Positions 38,901 through 49,001 of a stretch of DNA of 64,000 bases are shown here, piece after piece. The notes below the pieces were generated by a model that was not told where the DNA came from, ran no database searches, and saw only the letters and a list, made by a program, of their open reading frames with translations. Origin of the DNA: Trichopria drosophilae (lineage: Eukaryota > Arthropoda > Insecta > Hymenoptera > Diapriidae); contig CM059585.1 of assembly GCA_030407085.1 (NCBI GenBank), positions 2,365,001 through 2,429,000 on the forward strand. The letters run 5' to 3'. A program made the translations under genes and the position numbers. Positions within the stretch are counted from its first letter, which is position 1; each line of letters starts with the position of its first letter.

Positions 38901-41900
38901 AATATTGTGTAAATCTCAGTATTGTTTGTAATTATCAGCGCCATTTGACAGGATACATTCCCTGAGTGAGTACCCGATACGCCGCTACTCAATGTAATAA
39001 AAAAAAAAAAAAGAATCGTATCTTTACTCGTACGAGCTTACGACTTTGTTGTACATTTCACTTGTTTTTTTGTGTCGAGAAAGCACCAATTCACGAAAGA
39101 CTCAAGACTGCTTATTTATGAAACTAGTTGTTCATGAAACAATGCACATTGTTTCGTGTCTTGCATTGTCGATTCAGAGTAAAACGAATGGTAAAGACAG
39201 AAATAAAAGAAATGGTTGTATTCTTTGGCGAAGTAAATGCATGTTTGGTGTTTTCGCTGTAATATCACTTTCGTTATTAATTTTGGGTTTGTTTTATTTT
39301 TTAGAAAAAGAAGGTCGCCGTCAAGAAGAAGCAGTCTTCCGGTAGTTCCTCCGATAGGTAAGTTTTTAATAAATTTCAATTACAATTTCTAGTTTCTTTA
39401 GTAAATTATCGATGAATTCAAATTTGGCCGCAGAATTGTTCTGTAATGTTAAGATTTTGAAATATCCTAACCTAAAAGTAAAAAAAAAAAAACAGTTGAA
39501 ATATCCTAACCTAAATGTAAAAAAAAACACACACTTGAAATAACCTAACCTGAATGTAAAAAGAACACACTTGAAATATCCTAACCTAATTGTACAAAAA
39601 AAATGAAAATATCCTAACCTAAATGTTCAAAAACAAAACAGTTGAAATATCCTAACCTAAATGTACAAAAAATACAGTTGAAATTTCCTAACCTAAATGT
39701 GCAAAAAAAAACAGTTGAAATTTCCTAACCTCAACTAAATATACAACAAAAAAAACAGTTGAAATAACGAAACCTAAATGTACAAAAAATACAGTTGAAA
39801 TATCCTAACCTAAATGTACAAAAAAAAACCGTTGAAATATCCTAACCTAAATGTACAAAATCAAAACAGTTGAAATTTCCTAACCTAAATGTGCAAAAAA
39901 AGACAGTTTTCTAAATTCCGAATGTAGTAAAATCACCATATTTTTACGAATGACAATTACAACAGATTTGTAAAGTTCATTTCCCTTTTTCAGTGTAAAT
40001 CTATCAACAAAAAAAAAACAGTTGAAATATCCTAACCTAAAAGTACAAAAAACGCAGTTGAAATATCCTAACCTAAACGTACAAAAAGCACAATTTTTAT
40101 TAATTTTCAAATTTTTGTGGCCAAATACATATTGTTTTTCTCAGTTTGGCCAAATTAAAATGCTTTCATCAGAAACCTGAGTATATTTTACCGACGGTTT
40201 TCGATGTCCTGAATCAAAATTTTGAAATATCCTAACCTAAAAGCGCAAAAAATCATAATCTGGTTCTGACAAAAAATTCGATAAATCATTGAAAAAAATT
40301 CTTACGAAATTACTAAATGTACAAAGAAAACAGTTGAAATGTCCTAACCAAAATGTACACTGTAAAAAATAGAAATGAATTTTACCACGTTCAACATGGT
40401 AAATTTCACTTTTAACATTGTAAATTTTCTTGTTGGGCATTGTATTTTTACAAATTTCGTCGCTTTGTCCTATTAAACGGTAAAATTACCACATTTGGCG
40501 TGGGCTCAAATATTACCAATGTGTAGCATTGTCAAAATTACAACGCGTGATGATTTCCCTATGCTTGATGTAGTAAATCCACAGTGCCGTCTGGTAAATT
40601 TACAAAAATATTGTAAACATCCTAACCTCAAATAGTAAAAACACTATTTAATATGTAGGAATATTACCAAATTTATATAAAATGAAAATTACAATGAGTT
40701 TGTAAAATTAATTCGTATTTTTTACAGTGTACAAAAAGAAACAGCTGAAATATCCTAACCTAAATCTACAAAAAAACGTAGTTTTTGTCAATTTTCAAAT
40801 TTTAGTGGCTGAATACATTTTTTTTTCTCAATTCGACAAAATTAAAATGCATTCATCAGAAACCGGAGTATATTTTACCGACAGTTTTCTATGTCCTGAA
40901 TCAAAATGTTGAGATATCGTAACCTAAAAGAGCAAAAATTAGAATCGTGCCTTGACAAAAAATTTGATAAATTATTGAAAAAAACTCGTACGAAATTACT
41001 AATTGTACAAAAAAATACAGTTGAAATATCCTAACCTAAATGTACAAAGAAAGCAGTTGAAACATCCTAACCTAAATGTGAAAAAAAAAACAGTTGAAAT
41101 ATCTTAACCTAAATGTAAAAAAAAACAGTTGAAATATCCTAACCTAAATGTACAAAGAAAACAGTTGAAATATCCTAACCTAACCTAAATGTACAAAGAA
41201 AGCAGTTGAAATATCCTAACCTAAATGAACAAAAAAAAAAACAGTTGAAATATGTTAGAGTATGAAGTTTAATCACGTGCTTGTATAGGGAAAATAATAT
41301 GCAACCTTTGAACAAAATAATACTAGAACAATTTACTACGGACTTTTGTATTAATATAATTCTATGTATGTATAACTGTTTATATAAGTTTAAGTTAGTT
41401 ACTCTGAAATAAAAGGATCTATACGAAAACCTTTTAAATTCGCTTCGCAAATATCCATTCCTAACAAAATATCCTAACCTAACCTAAATGTACGAAGAAA
41501 GCAGTTGAAATACTCTAACCTAAAAAAACAGTTGAAATATCCTAACCTAAATGTACAAAAAACGCAGTTAAGATATCCTAACCTAAATGCAAAAAAAAAC
41601 AGTTGAAATATCCTAACCTAAATGTACAAAGAAAACAGTTGAAATATCCTAACCTAACCTAAATGTACAAAGAAAGCAGTTGAAATACCCTAATCTAAAA
41701 AAGCAGTTGAAATATCCTAACCTAACCTAAATGTACAAAAAAAAAACAGTTGAAATATCCTAACCTAAATGTACAAAAAACGCAGTTAAGATATCCTAAC
41801 CTAAATGTACAAAAAAAATAGTTGAAATATCCTAACCTAAAAAAAAAACAGTTGAAATATCCTAACCTAAAAGTACAAAAACGCAGTTTTTGTCCATTTT

Positions 41901-44900
41901 AAATTTTTTGTAGCGTAAAACATTTTTTTTCTGAATTTGACCAAATTAAAATGCATTGATCAGAAACCTGAGTATATTTTACTGACGGTTTTCGATGTCC
42001 TGACTCAAATTTTCAGATATCCTAACCTAAAAGTGCAAAAAGATCATAATTTTTCCTTGATAAAAACTTTGATAACTCATTGAAAAAAAATAGTACGAAA
42101 TTACTAAAAAGAGCATTTTAAAGTTAATGAATTAAGCTTTAATCTGGTTCTGGTCAAACATTTTGTTCTGACACAAAAACTTACCGAATACGAGCAAAAA
42201 GTGTTTTTTGCACTTTTAGGTTAGGATTCTGCGACCAAATTTGTATTCAGCTGATTGACAACCTCCGGAAAAGTATAATCGGGTGTCTGGTTATGAAGAT
42301 TAGCGTCATTTTCTAAACTAAATTATTATTCCAGTTCCCCCGAAAGGCCGAAGAAAGTGACTAAGCGTGACAAAGACGTGGAAAAAGAGACTGAAAGCGA
42401 TAAATCCCGAGTCAAGGATTCACCGGTGAAGAAAGTCGCCGAGAAAAAAACAGAAAAGAAGATAGAAAAGAAAGTTGCAGAGAAGAAGGAAAAGTCACCG
42501 GAGAAATTTAAGAAGGATAGATCCAGGTCGCGGAGTAGGAACGACAGGGAGAAGTCACCCGCTAGATTTTCCAGAACTCGTAAGCAATCCCCATCGCCGA
42601 GGAGGAGAAAGATCTCCAGGTCGCCGAGGAGAAGACGATATTCGATTTCCAGGAGTCCGAGTCGCTCAAGATTCGATAGGAATTATGGATCCCGACGACG
42701 ACCGGCATCGCCGAGGCCTAGACGAAGGTCTAGCTCGCGTAGAAGAAGATCGAGCTCCAGGAGGCGGTCGGTGTCCAGAAGATCGTCGTCGAGGAGAAGG
42801 TCGATATCCAGACGGCGCTCGAGGTCGAGGAGACGTTCTTCCTCTCGGCGAAACTCGTCGTCTAGAAGGAGATCCCTTTCCAGGAGGAGGTCCAACTCCA
42901 GGAGAAGATCCAACTCCAGGAGGCGTTCGGATTCTCGCAAAAGGTCGGATTCTCGCAGAAGATCGAAATCACCAAAGACAGATAAACATCGCAGGGATCG
43001 TTCCAGGGAACCACGACGGAGCAGATCTGAAAGTCGTTCGAGACGTTCGACCCTGAGTTACTCCCCGGTGAGGAAATATCCAGAGCGATACAAGGAAATT
43101 CTTCAAGACGAGAAGAAAAAAGAATCGAAAAAAGACACCGAAGAGAAAAAATCGGGAGCAAGAAATAAAAAGGTTGCGCCAAGGGTGAGTCTGCGTTCCT
43201 CGAGCGAAGACGAAGGAGAGATCGTGAGCGGTGACGAAGAACCGAAGCAAGATGACGAAGAGCAAAGTGAAATGAACACTTTGAAGAAACTTCAGACCGG
43301 ATTAGCAGCGAAAGCAAGGGAAAGTTTAGGGAAGAAGACAATACCGGTGAATCTTCTGCCGGTGAAAATTGAAAGGGAAGACATCCTTCGTGATATAGCA
43401 TTACCCGCAGATCCACCAAAGCCCGTGCAAGAGCAGAGATTCAAGTCAGAGTCCCCCAGGCCGCAGTCACCAGTATCGAGTAGGTCACCGTCCCCGGCTT
43501 TGCCTCTAACCAGAGAAGAAGGTATGATGAAGATTAGATCGCCGACAGAATCTCCACCTGCATTGCCGATCAGTTTACCGGAGGAGACACCAAAGAGCAG
43601 ATCGAGGTCTTCGAGTGTTTCGAAGAAGGGTTCGCCGGCGTGCCCCAAGCATTCGACCAGGTCATTCTCGCGTTCCCCTCCGACACTGCCGAGGGAAGAT
43701 GCTACGATAAAATTGAGGTCACCCTGCGAATCTCCACCTTCATTGTCGAGCAACACTTCGGAGAAAGTATCTCCGGCAGAGAAGAAGAATTCCCCGGTGG
43801 AAAAGAAGACTTCGCCGAAGAAAAAGTCTTATTCGAGGTCCAGGTCAAAGTCCTATTCCAGATCTCCATCCGGGTCGACACCGTCGAAAACGAAACCTTC
43901 GAAGAAAACCTCGAGATCGAAGTCGTCGTCAAGATCCAGGACGTCCTCGCCGAGAAAGTCGCCGAGGAAATCCACCAGCAGGAGCAGAAGTCGATCTTTC
44001 TCGAAAAGATCACGCAGCGGTTCAGTGACCAAAAAGTCTCGAAGCAGGTCACGTTCCCTGTCGATGACCAAAGACAAGAAGAGAAGTCGCAGCAGAAGCA
44101 CTTCTAGATCTTCTATTAGGTTTGTTTCTTCAAATTGTTTGGAAATGTTTATGTAAAAATAATAATTGAAATGTCAACAGCACCCGACGCAGTCGACGTA
44201 GCTTCTCCAGCTCGTCGAGGTCCTCGAGTAGTGCATCGAGTAGATCATCGCGCTCCTCGTCAAGTAGTTCAGGATCGAGTAGATCTCGATCGCCATCCAT
44301 ACCCCGACGACATGGCTCACCAAGTTTCCTCGATCGTCGAAGAATTACAAGGTAGGATTGTGGAGTTAATTATCGAGCTGTATCGTAGTCTTTTTACTAT
44401 AATGCACCAAGCTAAATTTTTATTTTTTTTTCAATTGCATCGTAGAATATTTAGTGTAAAATTCAAGAAATTGCCTGTGTTTTTTTTTGTCAATATAACC
44501 TAAAAAAAAAGAAAGTTTCAAAGCTCGATGTAATTTTAAGTGAGAGCTTTTGTCAATATTTCTAATAAATATTTTTTTTATGTTTTACCGTATCCTGCAG
44601 ACACAGATCGAAGGACAGGCGTAGAAGATAATAAAGTTTCAGCTTGGCACAAAATACATTATTATTTTCTCGTAGCACTGATTTGCGTGAAGACAAAGTT
44701 TTGCGTGAAAGACTTTGGAATTTATACGGAATAATAAGTCGTGACTTTGACAGTGTATAGCGTTGATCCCTTTTTCTCCCTTCCCTTATTTTATAACGGT
44801 AGGATGTCGATGTTACCGCTACAGTTTGGATGTCAGTCTTAATTTTCGCTTAAATGAGATCCAGTCGTACAATAGTGGCATGCGTGTATTTTCATTAAGT

Positions 44901-47900
44901 TATTGTACATCAGTGAATTGCAGTAGTAAGTTTTGATGTCGTCGAATAAAGTCGTAAGGCAAAAGTCGTTTTTAGTTATTTATGTTGTGATTTGTTTCAT
45001 CCTCGAGGTAAGTGATGTATATTTTGAACTTTCATCGCCTTTTTAAGCACGGTATCGCATGTTTATTCAGCTTTTTCAAACTGCTTTTAATTATTCAAAT
45101 TATGCACTAAACAACTAATCATTTTCTGGGTTTAAGTGATCCGGTCACGAGTGTTTTGTTTTAAGGTTAGGTTTAATTCTAACCTCTTTACTATATTTAT
45201 TAAACTTCTTTTTAACCCATAACATAAAATGTTTCTTGACAGTAAACAAATTTGAGATAAAACATTCGCAAAATTGATCACTCTTTAAGGTTATGTCATC
45301 GAATTCTATCTACAATAAACACGTAAAAAGTAATTAAAAATTATTAAAAAAACGCGATTTTTTCCTTCATAAAAATATTTTAGTCAATATTTTCATGTCA
45401 AACAAGAAAAGTCATTAAAAACATCAAAATATCGTGTCTTTAATGCCTCGGCTATAGATGTTCGTAATAACATATAGGAAAATTAAAGATGGCGGCTCCA
45501 AAATGGCGACTGAAGTTATTTTTGTTGTAAAATATTATCTTAGTGTACCACATTCTTAAAAATTATCCGATCTTGATAAAACTTAGTACCCATAAACTTG
45601 TGGGGTTTCTAAGTATTAATTTAACGTTATTTTTTTTTAAATTTAAAATGGCGAATCCAATATGGCGACCAAAAATTACATTTCTTTGTTATTATCATGC
45701 AAATCGCTACATGGGGTTTTGTTAGGTCGCTGGTTATGAAAATGAAATCATTTTCAAAAATTCAAAATGGCGGATCCAATATGGCGGCCGAAAATTAAAA
45801 ATTTCATTTTATATTTATGAAACTTGGTACATAGTGAATTTTGAGGTCGTTAATCGCGGAAATGTAGTCGTTTTTATTTTTCAAGAATTTAGAATGGCGA
45901 ATCCAATATGGCGGCAGAGAATTAAAAACGCTGTTTAATTTTCGTGAAACTTGGTATTGCCTTTAAAATATCGTGTTTTTAATGTCTCGACTATAAATAA
46001 TCGTAATAATATATAACGTTGAAGATGGCGGCTTCAAAATGGCGACTAAAGCTTTATTTTTTAGTAAAATATTAAATTTGTGTACCAAAAATAACCCGAT
46101 TTTGATAAAACTTAGTACCCATAAGTTTTTGAAGTCTACGAGTACGAATTTCAAGTTATTGTTAAAAAAATTCAAAATGGCGGATCCAATGTGGCGGCCG
46201 TAAATTCAAAATTTTATTTTGTATAATTCAATTCTTCTCTACCCAACATTCTAAGCAACTAAAATAAACAAATAGTAGGTAAAAATACTCGTAAACTAAT
46301 ACACTTTCAATTGCAAAGTGGCAAAATTCAAAATTCAAAATGGCGTCATTACTCTGTCACCTAAAAGAAACTAAATTCCAAGATAAACAAATGTATTTAT
46401 CAATTACTTTTAAAAAGTGGTGCAAAAATGATGAGTCATAACATATTTTATTGTTTTTGGAGTCTGAAGCCAGATTTTCAAAATTCAAAATGGCGGATCC
46501 AATATGGTGGACGAATTTAAAAAAAATGCATTGAATTCGTTTGAAATTTGGTACTCGAATGTTTTCGAGATTGCTGATTACGAATCTGAAGTTAGATTTT
46601 CAAAATTCAAAATGGCGGATCCAATATGGCGGACGAGTTTTGTAAAAATGCATTGAATTCGCTTGAAACTTGTTACTCGGGGGTTTTCGAGGTCGCTGAT
46701 TACGAATCTGAAGCCCAATTTTGAAAATTCAAAATGGCGGATCCAATATAACCATTTAATGGCCTTAAAAAAGGCCGATTGATGTAATTTTTGAGCACTA
46801 AAGTTTTGGTAGCCTTGAAAAAGGCTGATTGTTATAATTATTACCTTGTAATAATTTGGTGGCCTTAAAAACAGCCGTTTCGTATAAATTTACAAAATAC
46901 ATCCCAATTAATGCAATTGTATTTTAATATTTTCAACAGTCCTTCTGGTGTTACAATAAAAAGGTGAGCAAATTCTATCGGCCTTTTATAAGGCCGCCAA
47001 AATCTTAGATTTCAATGCATTTTACAAAATTCCTCCGCCATTTTGAATTTTGAAAATCTAACTTGAGATTCGTAATCAGCGAGCTCAAAACCTCCGAGTA
47101 ACAAATTTTAAGTGAATTCAATGCGTTTTTTTAAATTTATCCACCATATTGGATCCGCCATTTTGAATTTTTGAAATCTGGCTTCAGATTCGTAATCAGC
47201 GACTCCAAAATCAATAAAATATGTCATGACTCATTATTTTTGCACCACTTTTTTACAGAAATTGATAGATACATTTGCTTATTTTTTAATGTAGTGTCTT
47301 ATAGGTGGAAGAGTAATGACGCCATTTTGAATTTTTAATTTTGCCATTTTGCAATTGAAAGGGTATTAGTTTACGAGTATTTTGACATATTATTTGTTTT
47401 TTTTAAGTCGCTTCGTATTTTTAAAGTCATTTTTCAAAAATTAAAAATGTCAGATTCAATATGGCGGCCGAAAATTAAGAATTTAATTTTATATTCTGGA
47501 AACTGGGTAAATCAGTTATTTTTACAAAATTAAAAATGTCGGATGCAATATGGCGGGGACAAAATGTAAAAACATTGATTACTTTTCTTAAAAATAGACA
47601 CAGGGAGGTTTTTTACTTTTATTGATAATTTTTTTTGTTTATAAACGTCTTAATGTTGTTTTTTTTTACATTTCCATTTCGTTCCATATCGAAATTCTGA
47701 AAATTGACCGAGTAATCACGAGTTGAAGTGAATAAATACCGAAAATTTACATTTTATTATAAGCAAATTTAAAAAGTTACACATTTTTTACTTTTAGAAT
47801 GAAACAAAATTTTTATTTTTCATTTTCAATTTTGATTTTCCATTTTCTAAAAATTTCTCCTAATTCGTAATCAGAAGTCGCCAAAACCCCGATTTACCAA

Positions 47901-49001
47901 GTTTGACAAAAATAAAACATCGCTTTTAATTCTCTGCCGCCATATTGGATTCGCCATTCTACTTTCTTGAAAACGACTACATTTCCCTGATTAGCGACTT
48001 CAAAAATCCCTATATACCAAGTTTCATAAATATAAAATGAAATTTTTAATTTTTGGCCGCCATATTGGATCCACCATTTTGAATTTTTGAAAATGATTTA
48101 ATTTTCATAACCAGCGACCTAACAAAACCCCATGTAGCAATTTGCATGATAATAACAAAGAAATGTAATTTTTGGCCGCCATATTGGATTCGCCATTTTA
48201 AATTTTGAAAAAATTAAACGTTAAATTAATACTTGGAGACCCCACAGGTTTATTGGGTACTAAGTTTTATCGAGATCAGATAATTTTTAAGAATGTGGTA
48301 CACTAAGATAATATTTTACAACAAAAATAGCTTCAGTCGCCATTTTGAGGCCGCCATCTTTAATTTTCCTATATGTTATTACGAATATTTATAGCTGAGG
48401 CATTAAAGACACGATATTTTGAGGTTTTGAATGACTTTTCTTGTTTGACATGAAAATACTGATTAAAAAATATTTGCAAAGGAAAAAATGACATTTTTTT
48501 GTGAATAATTGTTACATTTTACACTTTTATTCTATACAAATTTTGATAGACGAATCTGAAAGAGCGATTAATTTTGCGATTGTTTTTTAATGCCAGGAAA
48601 TATTCAAAAAATCTTGGTGCAATTTGTGTTTTCTTGGTTTAAAAAAAGTTTGATGAAGATAATAAAGAGGTTAGAATTAAACATAACCTTAAAACAGAAT
48701 ACTGCATGACACCTAACTGATTTGGAGTAACGATACTTGAGAAACACTGTAACATTAAAATGTTGAATGTCTTGGAATATGTTAACTAATACCGGTGACT
48801 AATAGATTTCGCATCGCTTGCTTTGGACTAACAAGTTAATATTTCAGCGCTAGAAAGAGACCGATACCATACCATCGGCCAACACCATCACCACCATCTT
48901 CGCCAAGCAGTTCCGACAGTAGCAAACACAGCGACTGGTCGAGTCCCAGTCACCGCTCAAGTCGAACTGCTAGTCGCAGCCCATCTATCATCACTCGTTA
49001 A
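14927..49001 (+). CDS. SRRM2: SRRM2/SRm300 (Cwc21 family) serine/arginine-repetitive splicing factor
   Basis: Coding exons: 14927-15153, 15224-15328, 36856-37134, 38425-38550, 38622-38703, 39305-39357, 42335-44119, 44181-44351 and 48848-49001, in phase throughout (993 aa). The start MYNGIGLQTPRGSGTNG is the invariant N-terminus of the family. Residues about 45-110 form the cwf21 domain (NKEILDHARKRKIEVKC, then TTEEINKKIQAYR), which in yeast and human binds the Prp8 centre of the spliceosome. KLREAFGISEFFVEGSSLDP follows as in human SRRM2. Next come Lys-rich exons and a ~600-residue Arg/Ser region (42.3-44.1 kb) with SRSP-type repeats. It stabilises the active spliceosome and resides in nuclear speckles (family knowledge). 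Intron 15329-36855 is 21.5 kb and full of mobile elements. An alternative ending uses 44601-44631. It is shorter than vertebrate SRRM2, as is usual in insects. Confidence 0.93.
15593..15854. mobile_element. CAGTGGCCCTCCCCTTATTT MITE in SRRM2 intron
   Basis: Nearly perfect terminal inverted repeats (CAGTGGCCCTCCCCTTATTT at both ends) with TA on both sides (15591-15592, 15855-15856). 262 bp, non-coding. It belongs to the same group as the elements at 11.6, 19.4 and 52.1 kb. Confidence 0.9.
16170..16850. repeat. GGCGGATCC-type repeat block, right partner
   Basis: Reverse complement of 9340-10130 with moderate divergence. Shared words include attaccacctttttaa, tcttttctgtctagtttcaa and aatggcggatccaaga. 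Confidence 0.8.
17075..17780 (-). mobile_element. 5'-truncated LINE, 3' end of reverse-transcriptase ORF
   Basis: The - strand frame 17301-17726 encodes the C-terminal part of a non-LTR ORF2, including the zinc-knuckle-like CSLCNLIENKTLTHILCNCP (Cys-Cys-His-Cys spacing). Downstream, at the element's 3' end, lies a TATC-repeat tail (gatagatagat at about 17077). No catalytic motifs remain, and the 5' end is lost. It sits in the large SRRM2 intron, antisense to it. Confidence 0.7.
18166..18500 (-). mobile_element. 3' end fragment of a LINE
   Basis: On the - strand the sequence ends in ataaatattatacatacata. Just upstream is the short palindrome-like gtctaggggctagttgccca, a 3' end style similar to the intact LINE at 4.45 kb (aagggcatttatgtccgttaat, then TAAA repeats). 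No ORF. Confidence 0.45.
18500..19380. other. AT-rich intron, no gene
   Basis: Contains one diverged 'gacgccattttgagatcg' / 'gcgccatattgga' unit of the GGCGGATCC repeat (18520-18790). Nothing else is recognised. Confidence 0.4.
19385..19639. mobile_element. CAGTAGTCCTTCCCTTATTC MITE
   Basis: The termini CAGTAGTCCTTCCCTTATTC and CAGTAGTCCTTCTCTTATTC (reverse complement of the right end) are inverted and flanked by TA (19383-19384, 19640-19641). 255 bp. No coding capacity. Confidence 0.88.
19700..21900. other. AT-rich intron, no gene
   Basis: Very AT-rich DNA with only short random frames. I see no gene, RNA or bounded element. Confidence 0.45.
21931..23345. mobile_element. 1.4-kb palindromic element, arms about 580 bp
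   Basis: Bases 21931-22520 and 22770-23345 are inverted copies. Examples are ccccaaaagtcc against ggacttttggga, gatgtaacttttgttccaaa against its inverse near 23285, and aacctcaaattaatt against actaatttgaggtt. The short open frames at 22.1 and 22.95 kb are mirror images of each other, so they are not genes. The 250-bp centre is AT-rich. No transposase. Confidence 0.8.
23690..25260. other. two GC-rich patches of unknown origin
   Basis: Bases 23690-23905 and 24890-25240 are markedly GC- and CpG-richer than the intron around them and are open on several frames. No protein family is recognised in any frame. They could be remnants of mobile elements or a regulatory island. Confidence 0.35.
25923..26009. 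repeat. perfect 27-bp hairpin with 33-nt loop
   Basis: Bases 25923-25949 (starting gagaaactgttatgtatcaa) are the exact inverse of 25983-26009. The size fits a small structured RNA or a tiny MITE. No mismatches or bulges occur in the stem. Confidence 0.75.
26569..28168. mobile_element. 1.6-kb inverted-repeat element (GGTAGTTAGACCCCAG termini) with a nested element
   Basis: The left start ggtagttagaccccag is the exact inverse of the right end ctggggtctaactacc. Arms of about 250-300 bp match on both sides. A separate TIR element is nested at 26833-27778. No transposase-like frame. Confidence 0.85.
26833..27778. mobile_element. nested CACAGCCCAACAAA TIR element with TTA duplication
   Basis: The termini CACAGCCCAACAAAATTTTG and GGGCTGTG are flanked by TTA on both sides (26830-26832, 27779-27781). 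The interior repeats 'gacctt(c/t)aa(t/a)at(c/t)tgaaaaact' and 'ccaattgg(a/c)tattttgg' in both orientations. A right-half copy lies at 36598-36817, just before an SRRM2 exon. Confidence 0.8.
28282..28443. mobile_element. possible small CACTGTAAAAA element
   Basis: The left end cactgtaaaaacaaatactt resembles the inverse of the right end (aagtattactttttacgttg) and the better element at 40358-40729. The divergence is high. Confidence 0.35.
28450..30400. other. AT-rich intron, no gene
   Basis: I see no gene, RNA or element with clear ends. Confidence 0.4.
30440..30510 (-). repeat. tRNA-like unit D
   Basis: The - strand reads TAGCTTAGTTAAGAGCA (A-box/D-arm) and GAGTTCAAGTCTC (B-box/T-arm, with a CCGAG/CTCGG stem) at tRNA spacing. 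No clean acceptor stem is present. It is probably a tRNA-derived SINE head or pseudogene. Confidence 0.55.
30523..30800 (-). mobile_element. right part of a CCAGTGAA-terminated TIR element (E6) with tRNA-like unit C
   Basis: On the - strand the element ends with tttcactgga at 30523, the terminus type of the CCCAGTAAACG group. A tRNA-like unit (30711-30784, A-box GTGGTCGAGCG, B-box GGGTTCGAATCCC) lies about 190 bp inside it, as in the elements at 34.4 and 54.6 kb. The left terminus was not found. Confidence 0.45.
31420..32470. other. GC-richer block, possible solo LTR remnant
   Basis: A TATA-like ataaatatg (about 32042), an AATAAA near 32388 and an abrupt composition change are compatible with an old LTR. 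Neither TG...CA ends nor a target duplication can be shown. Within it, 31648-31793 is a separate ~145-bp inverted repeat (ggagagaaatgta / tacatttctctcc). Confidence 0.3.
31648..31793. mobile_element. 146-bp inverted-repeat element GGAGAGAAATGTAT
   Basis: The end ggagagaaatgtatattaaa is mirrored by the right end (atacatttctctcc). The body repeats TATTGTAA/TTACAATA words. Confidence 0.6.
32480..34400. other. AT-rich intron, no gene
   Basis: Two similar segments near 32595 and 33300 ('accttatc.actg..gactt') suggest an old duplication. No gene is seen. Confidence 0.35.
34407..35524 (+). mobile_element. TIR element of the CCCAGTAAACG group (copy E1) with tRNA-like unit
   Basis: The left end TCCCAGTGAACGAAAAAAGA and the reverse complement of the right end (TCCCAGTAAATGAAAAAAGA) are inverted and flanked by TA (34405-34406, 35525-35526). 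The body contains a degenerate ~80-bp tandem repeat centred on 'gaatcccctc' (34560-34930) and many GATTAA/TTAATC words. A tRNA-like unit lies at 35316-35390. 1118 bp, with no protein frame. Confidence 0.78.
35316..35390 (+). repeat. tRNA-like unit A inside element E1
   Basis: TGGCCGAGTGGTTGCG (A-box, Ser/Leu tRNA style) and GTGGTTCGATTGTCGG (B-box) lie at tRNA spacing, followed by a run of 12 T (Pol III stop). It is homologous to unit B at 55.77 kb. Stems are imperfect, so a working tRNA is unlikely. Confidence 0.65.
35650..36290 (-). mobile_element. possible degenerate LINE 3' region
   Basis: Two - strand frames (36080-36280 and 35650-35958) have the look of non-LTR C-terminal sequence (RTKTIGQRALDYVCCKIVNM, LPLQFRI). 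No catalytic or zinc motif is present. A low-complexity AATAA-rich stretch separates them. Confidence 0.35.
36598..36817. mobile_element. right half of a CACAGCCCAACAAA element next to an SRRM2 exon
   Basis: The sequence matches the right half of 26833-27778 (gaccttcaatatctcaaaaa, ccaattggctattttggc) and ends gttgggctgtg followed by TAA. The next SRRM2 acceptor is at 36855, only 38 bp away, so the branch-point region is at or inside the element. Confidence 0.75.
37454..37493 (+). other. SRRM2: possible poison cassette exon in SRRM2
   Basis: A 40-nt segment lies between a good acceptor (cctttctctgtttcaaacag) and a strong donor (tag|gtaagtg). Joined to the preceding coding exon, it reads R-T-K-E-D-stop. 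Its length is also not a multiple of three. Regulated stop-containing exons are common in SR-protein genes. Use of this one is inferred only from the splice signals. Confidence 0.4.
39470..42090. repeat. CCTAACCTAA minisatellite with higher-order units, in SRRM2 intron
   Basis: Dozens of copies of a ~30-37-bp unit (gttgaaatatcctaacctaa, then atgtacaaaaaaaaca) vary mainly in A-run length and in CCTAACC number. A longer ~200-bp segment ('cagaaacc(t/g)gagtatatttta', 'cgac(g/a)gtttt') recurs three times (about 40100-40320, 40780-41010, 41880-42110), so there is a higher-order pattern. CCTAA is the complement of the insect telomere unit TTAGG. A MITE is inserted at 40358-40729. Confidence 0.92.
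40358..40729. mobile_element. CACTGTAAAAAAT MITE inside the minisatellite
   Basis: The termini CACTGTAAAAAATAGAAATG and attcgtattttttacagtg are inverted and flanked by TA (40356-40357, 40730-40731). 372 bp. The interior has several 'ggtaaatttac'-like words. It splits a minisatellite unit, so it is younger than the array. Confidence 0.85.
44601..44965 (+). other. SRRM2: alternative 3' terminal exon of SRRM2 (short isoform)
   Basis: The acceptor tatcctgcag is followed in phase by RHRSKDRRRR and TAA at 44629-44631. An AATAAA polyadenylation signal lies near 44944. Using it gives about 952 aa and removes the Ser/Pro-rich tail coded at 48.85 kb. The two ends are separated by the 3.6-kb palindrome at 45.1-48.7 kb. 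Confidence 0.65.
45125..48720. repeat. 3.6-kb palindrome built from GGCGGATCC tandem units, in the last SRRM2 intron
   Basis: The arms (about 45125-46750 and 47000-48720) mirror each other end to end, from ttaaggttaggtttaattct against its inverse near 48690, through aagatggcggctccaaaatg near 45490, to the inner tandem units. The units repeat about every 122 bp (caaaatggcggatccaatat at 46486, 46610 and 46731). The ~250-bp centre carries 'ggcctt.aaaaaggcc' repeats. No ORF. Confidence 0.88.

Noticed and set aside
39470..42090. CRISPR-like regular repeats
   Set aside because: Units are contiguous, variable in length and lack unique spacers. The context is a eukaryotic intron, so this is a minisatellite.
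42475..44107. Long overlapping frames on both strands across the RS region
   Set aside because: They are other-frame readings of the Arg/Ser repeat of SRRM2. The SRRM2 frame continues in phase with exons on both sides.
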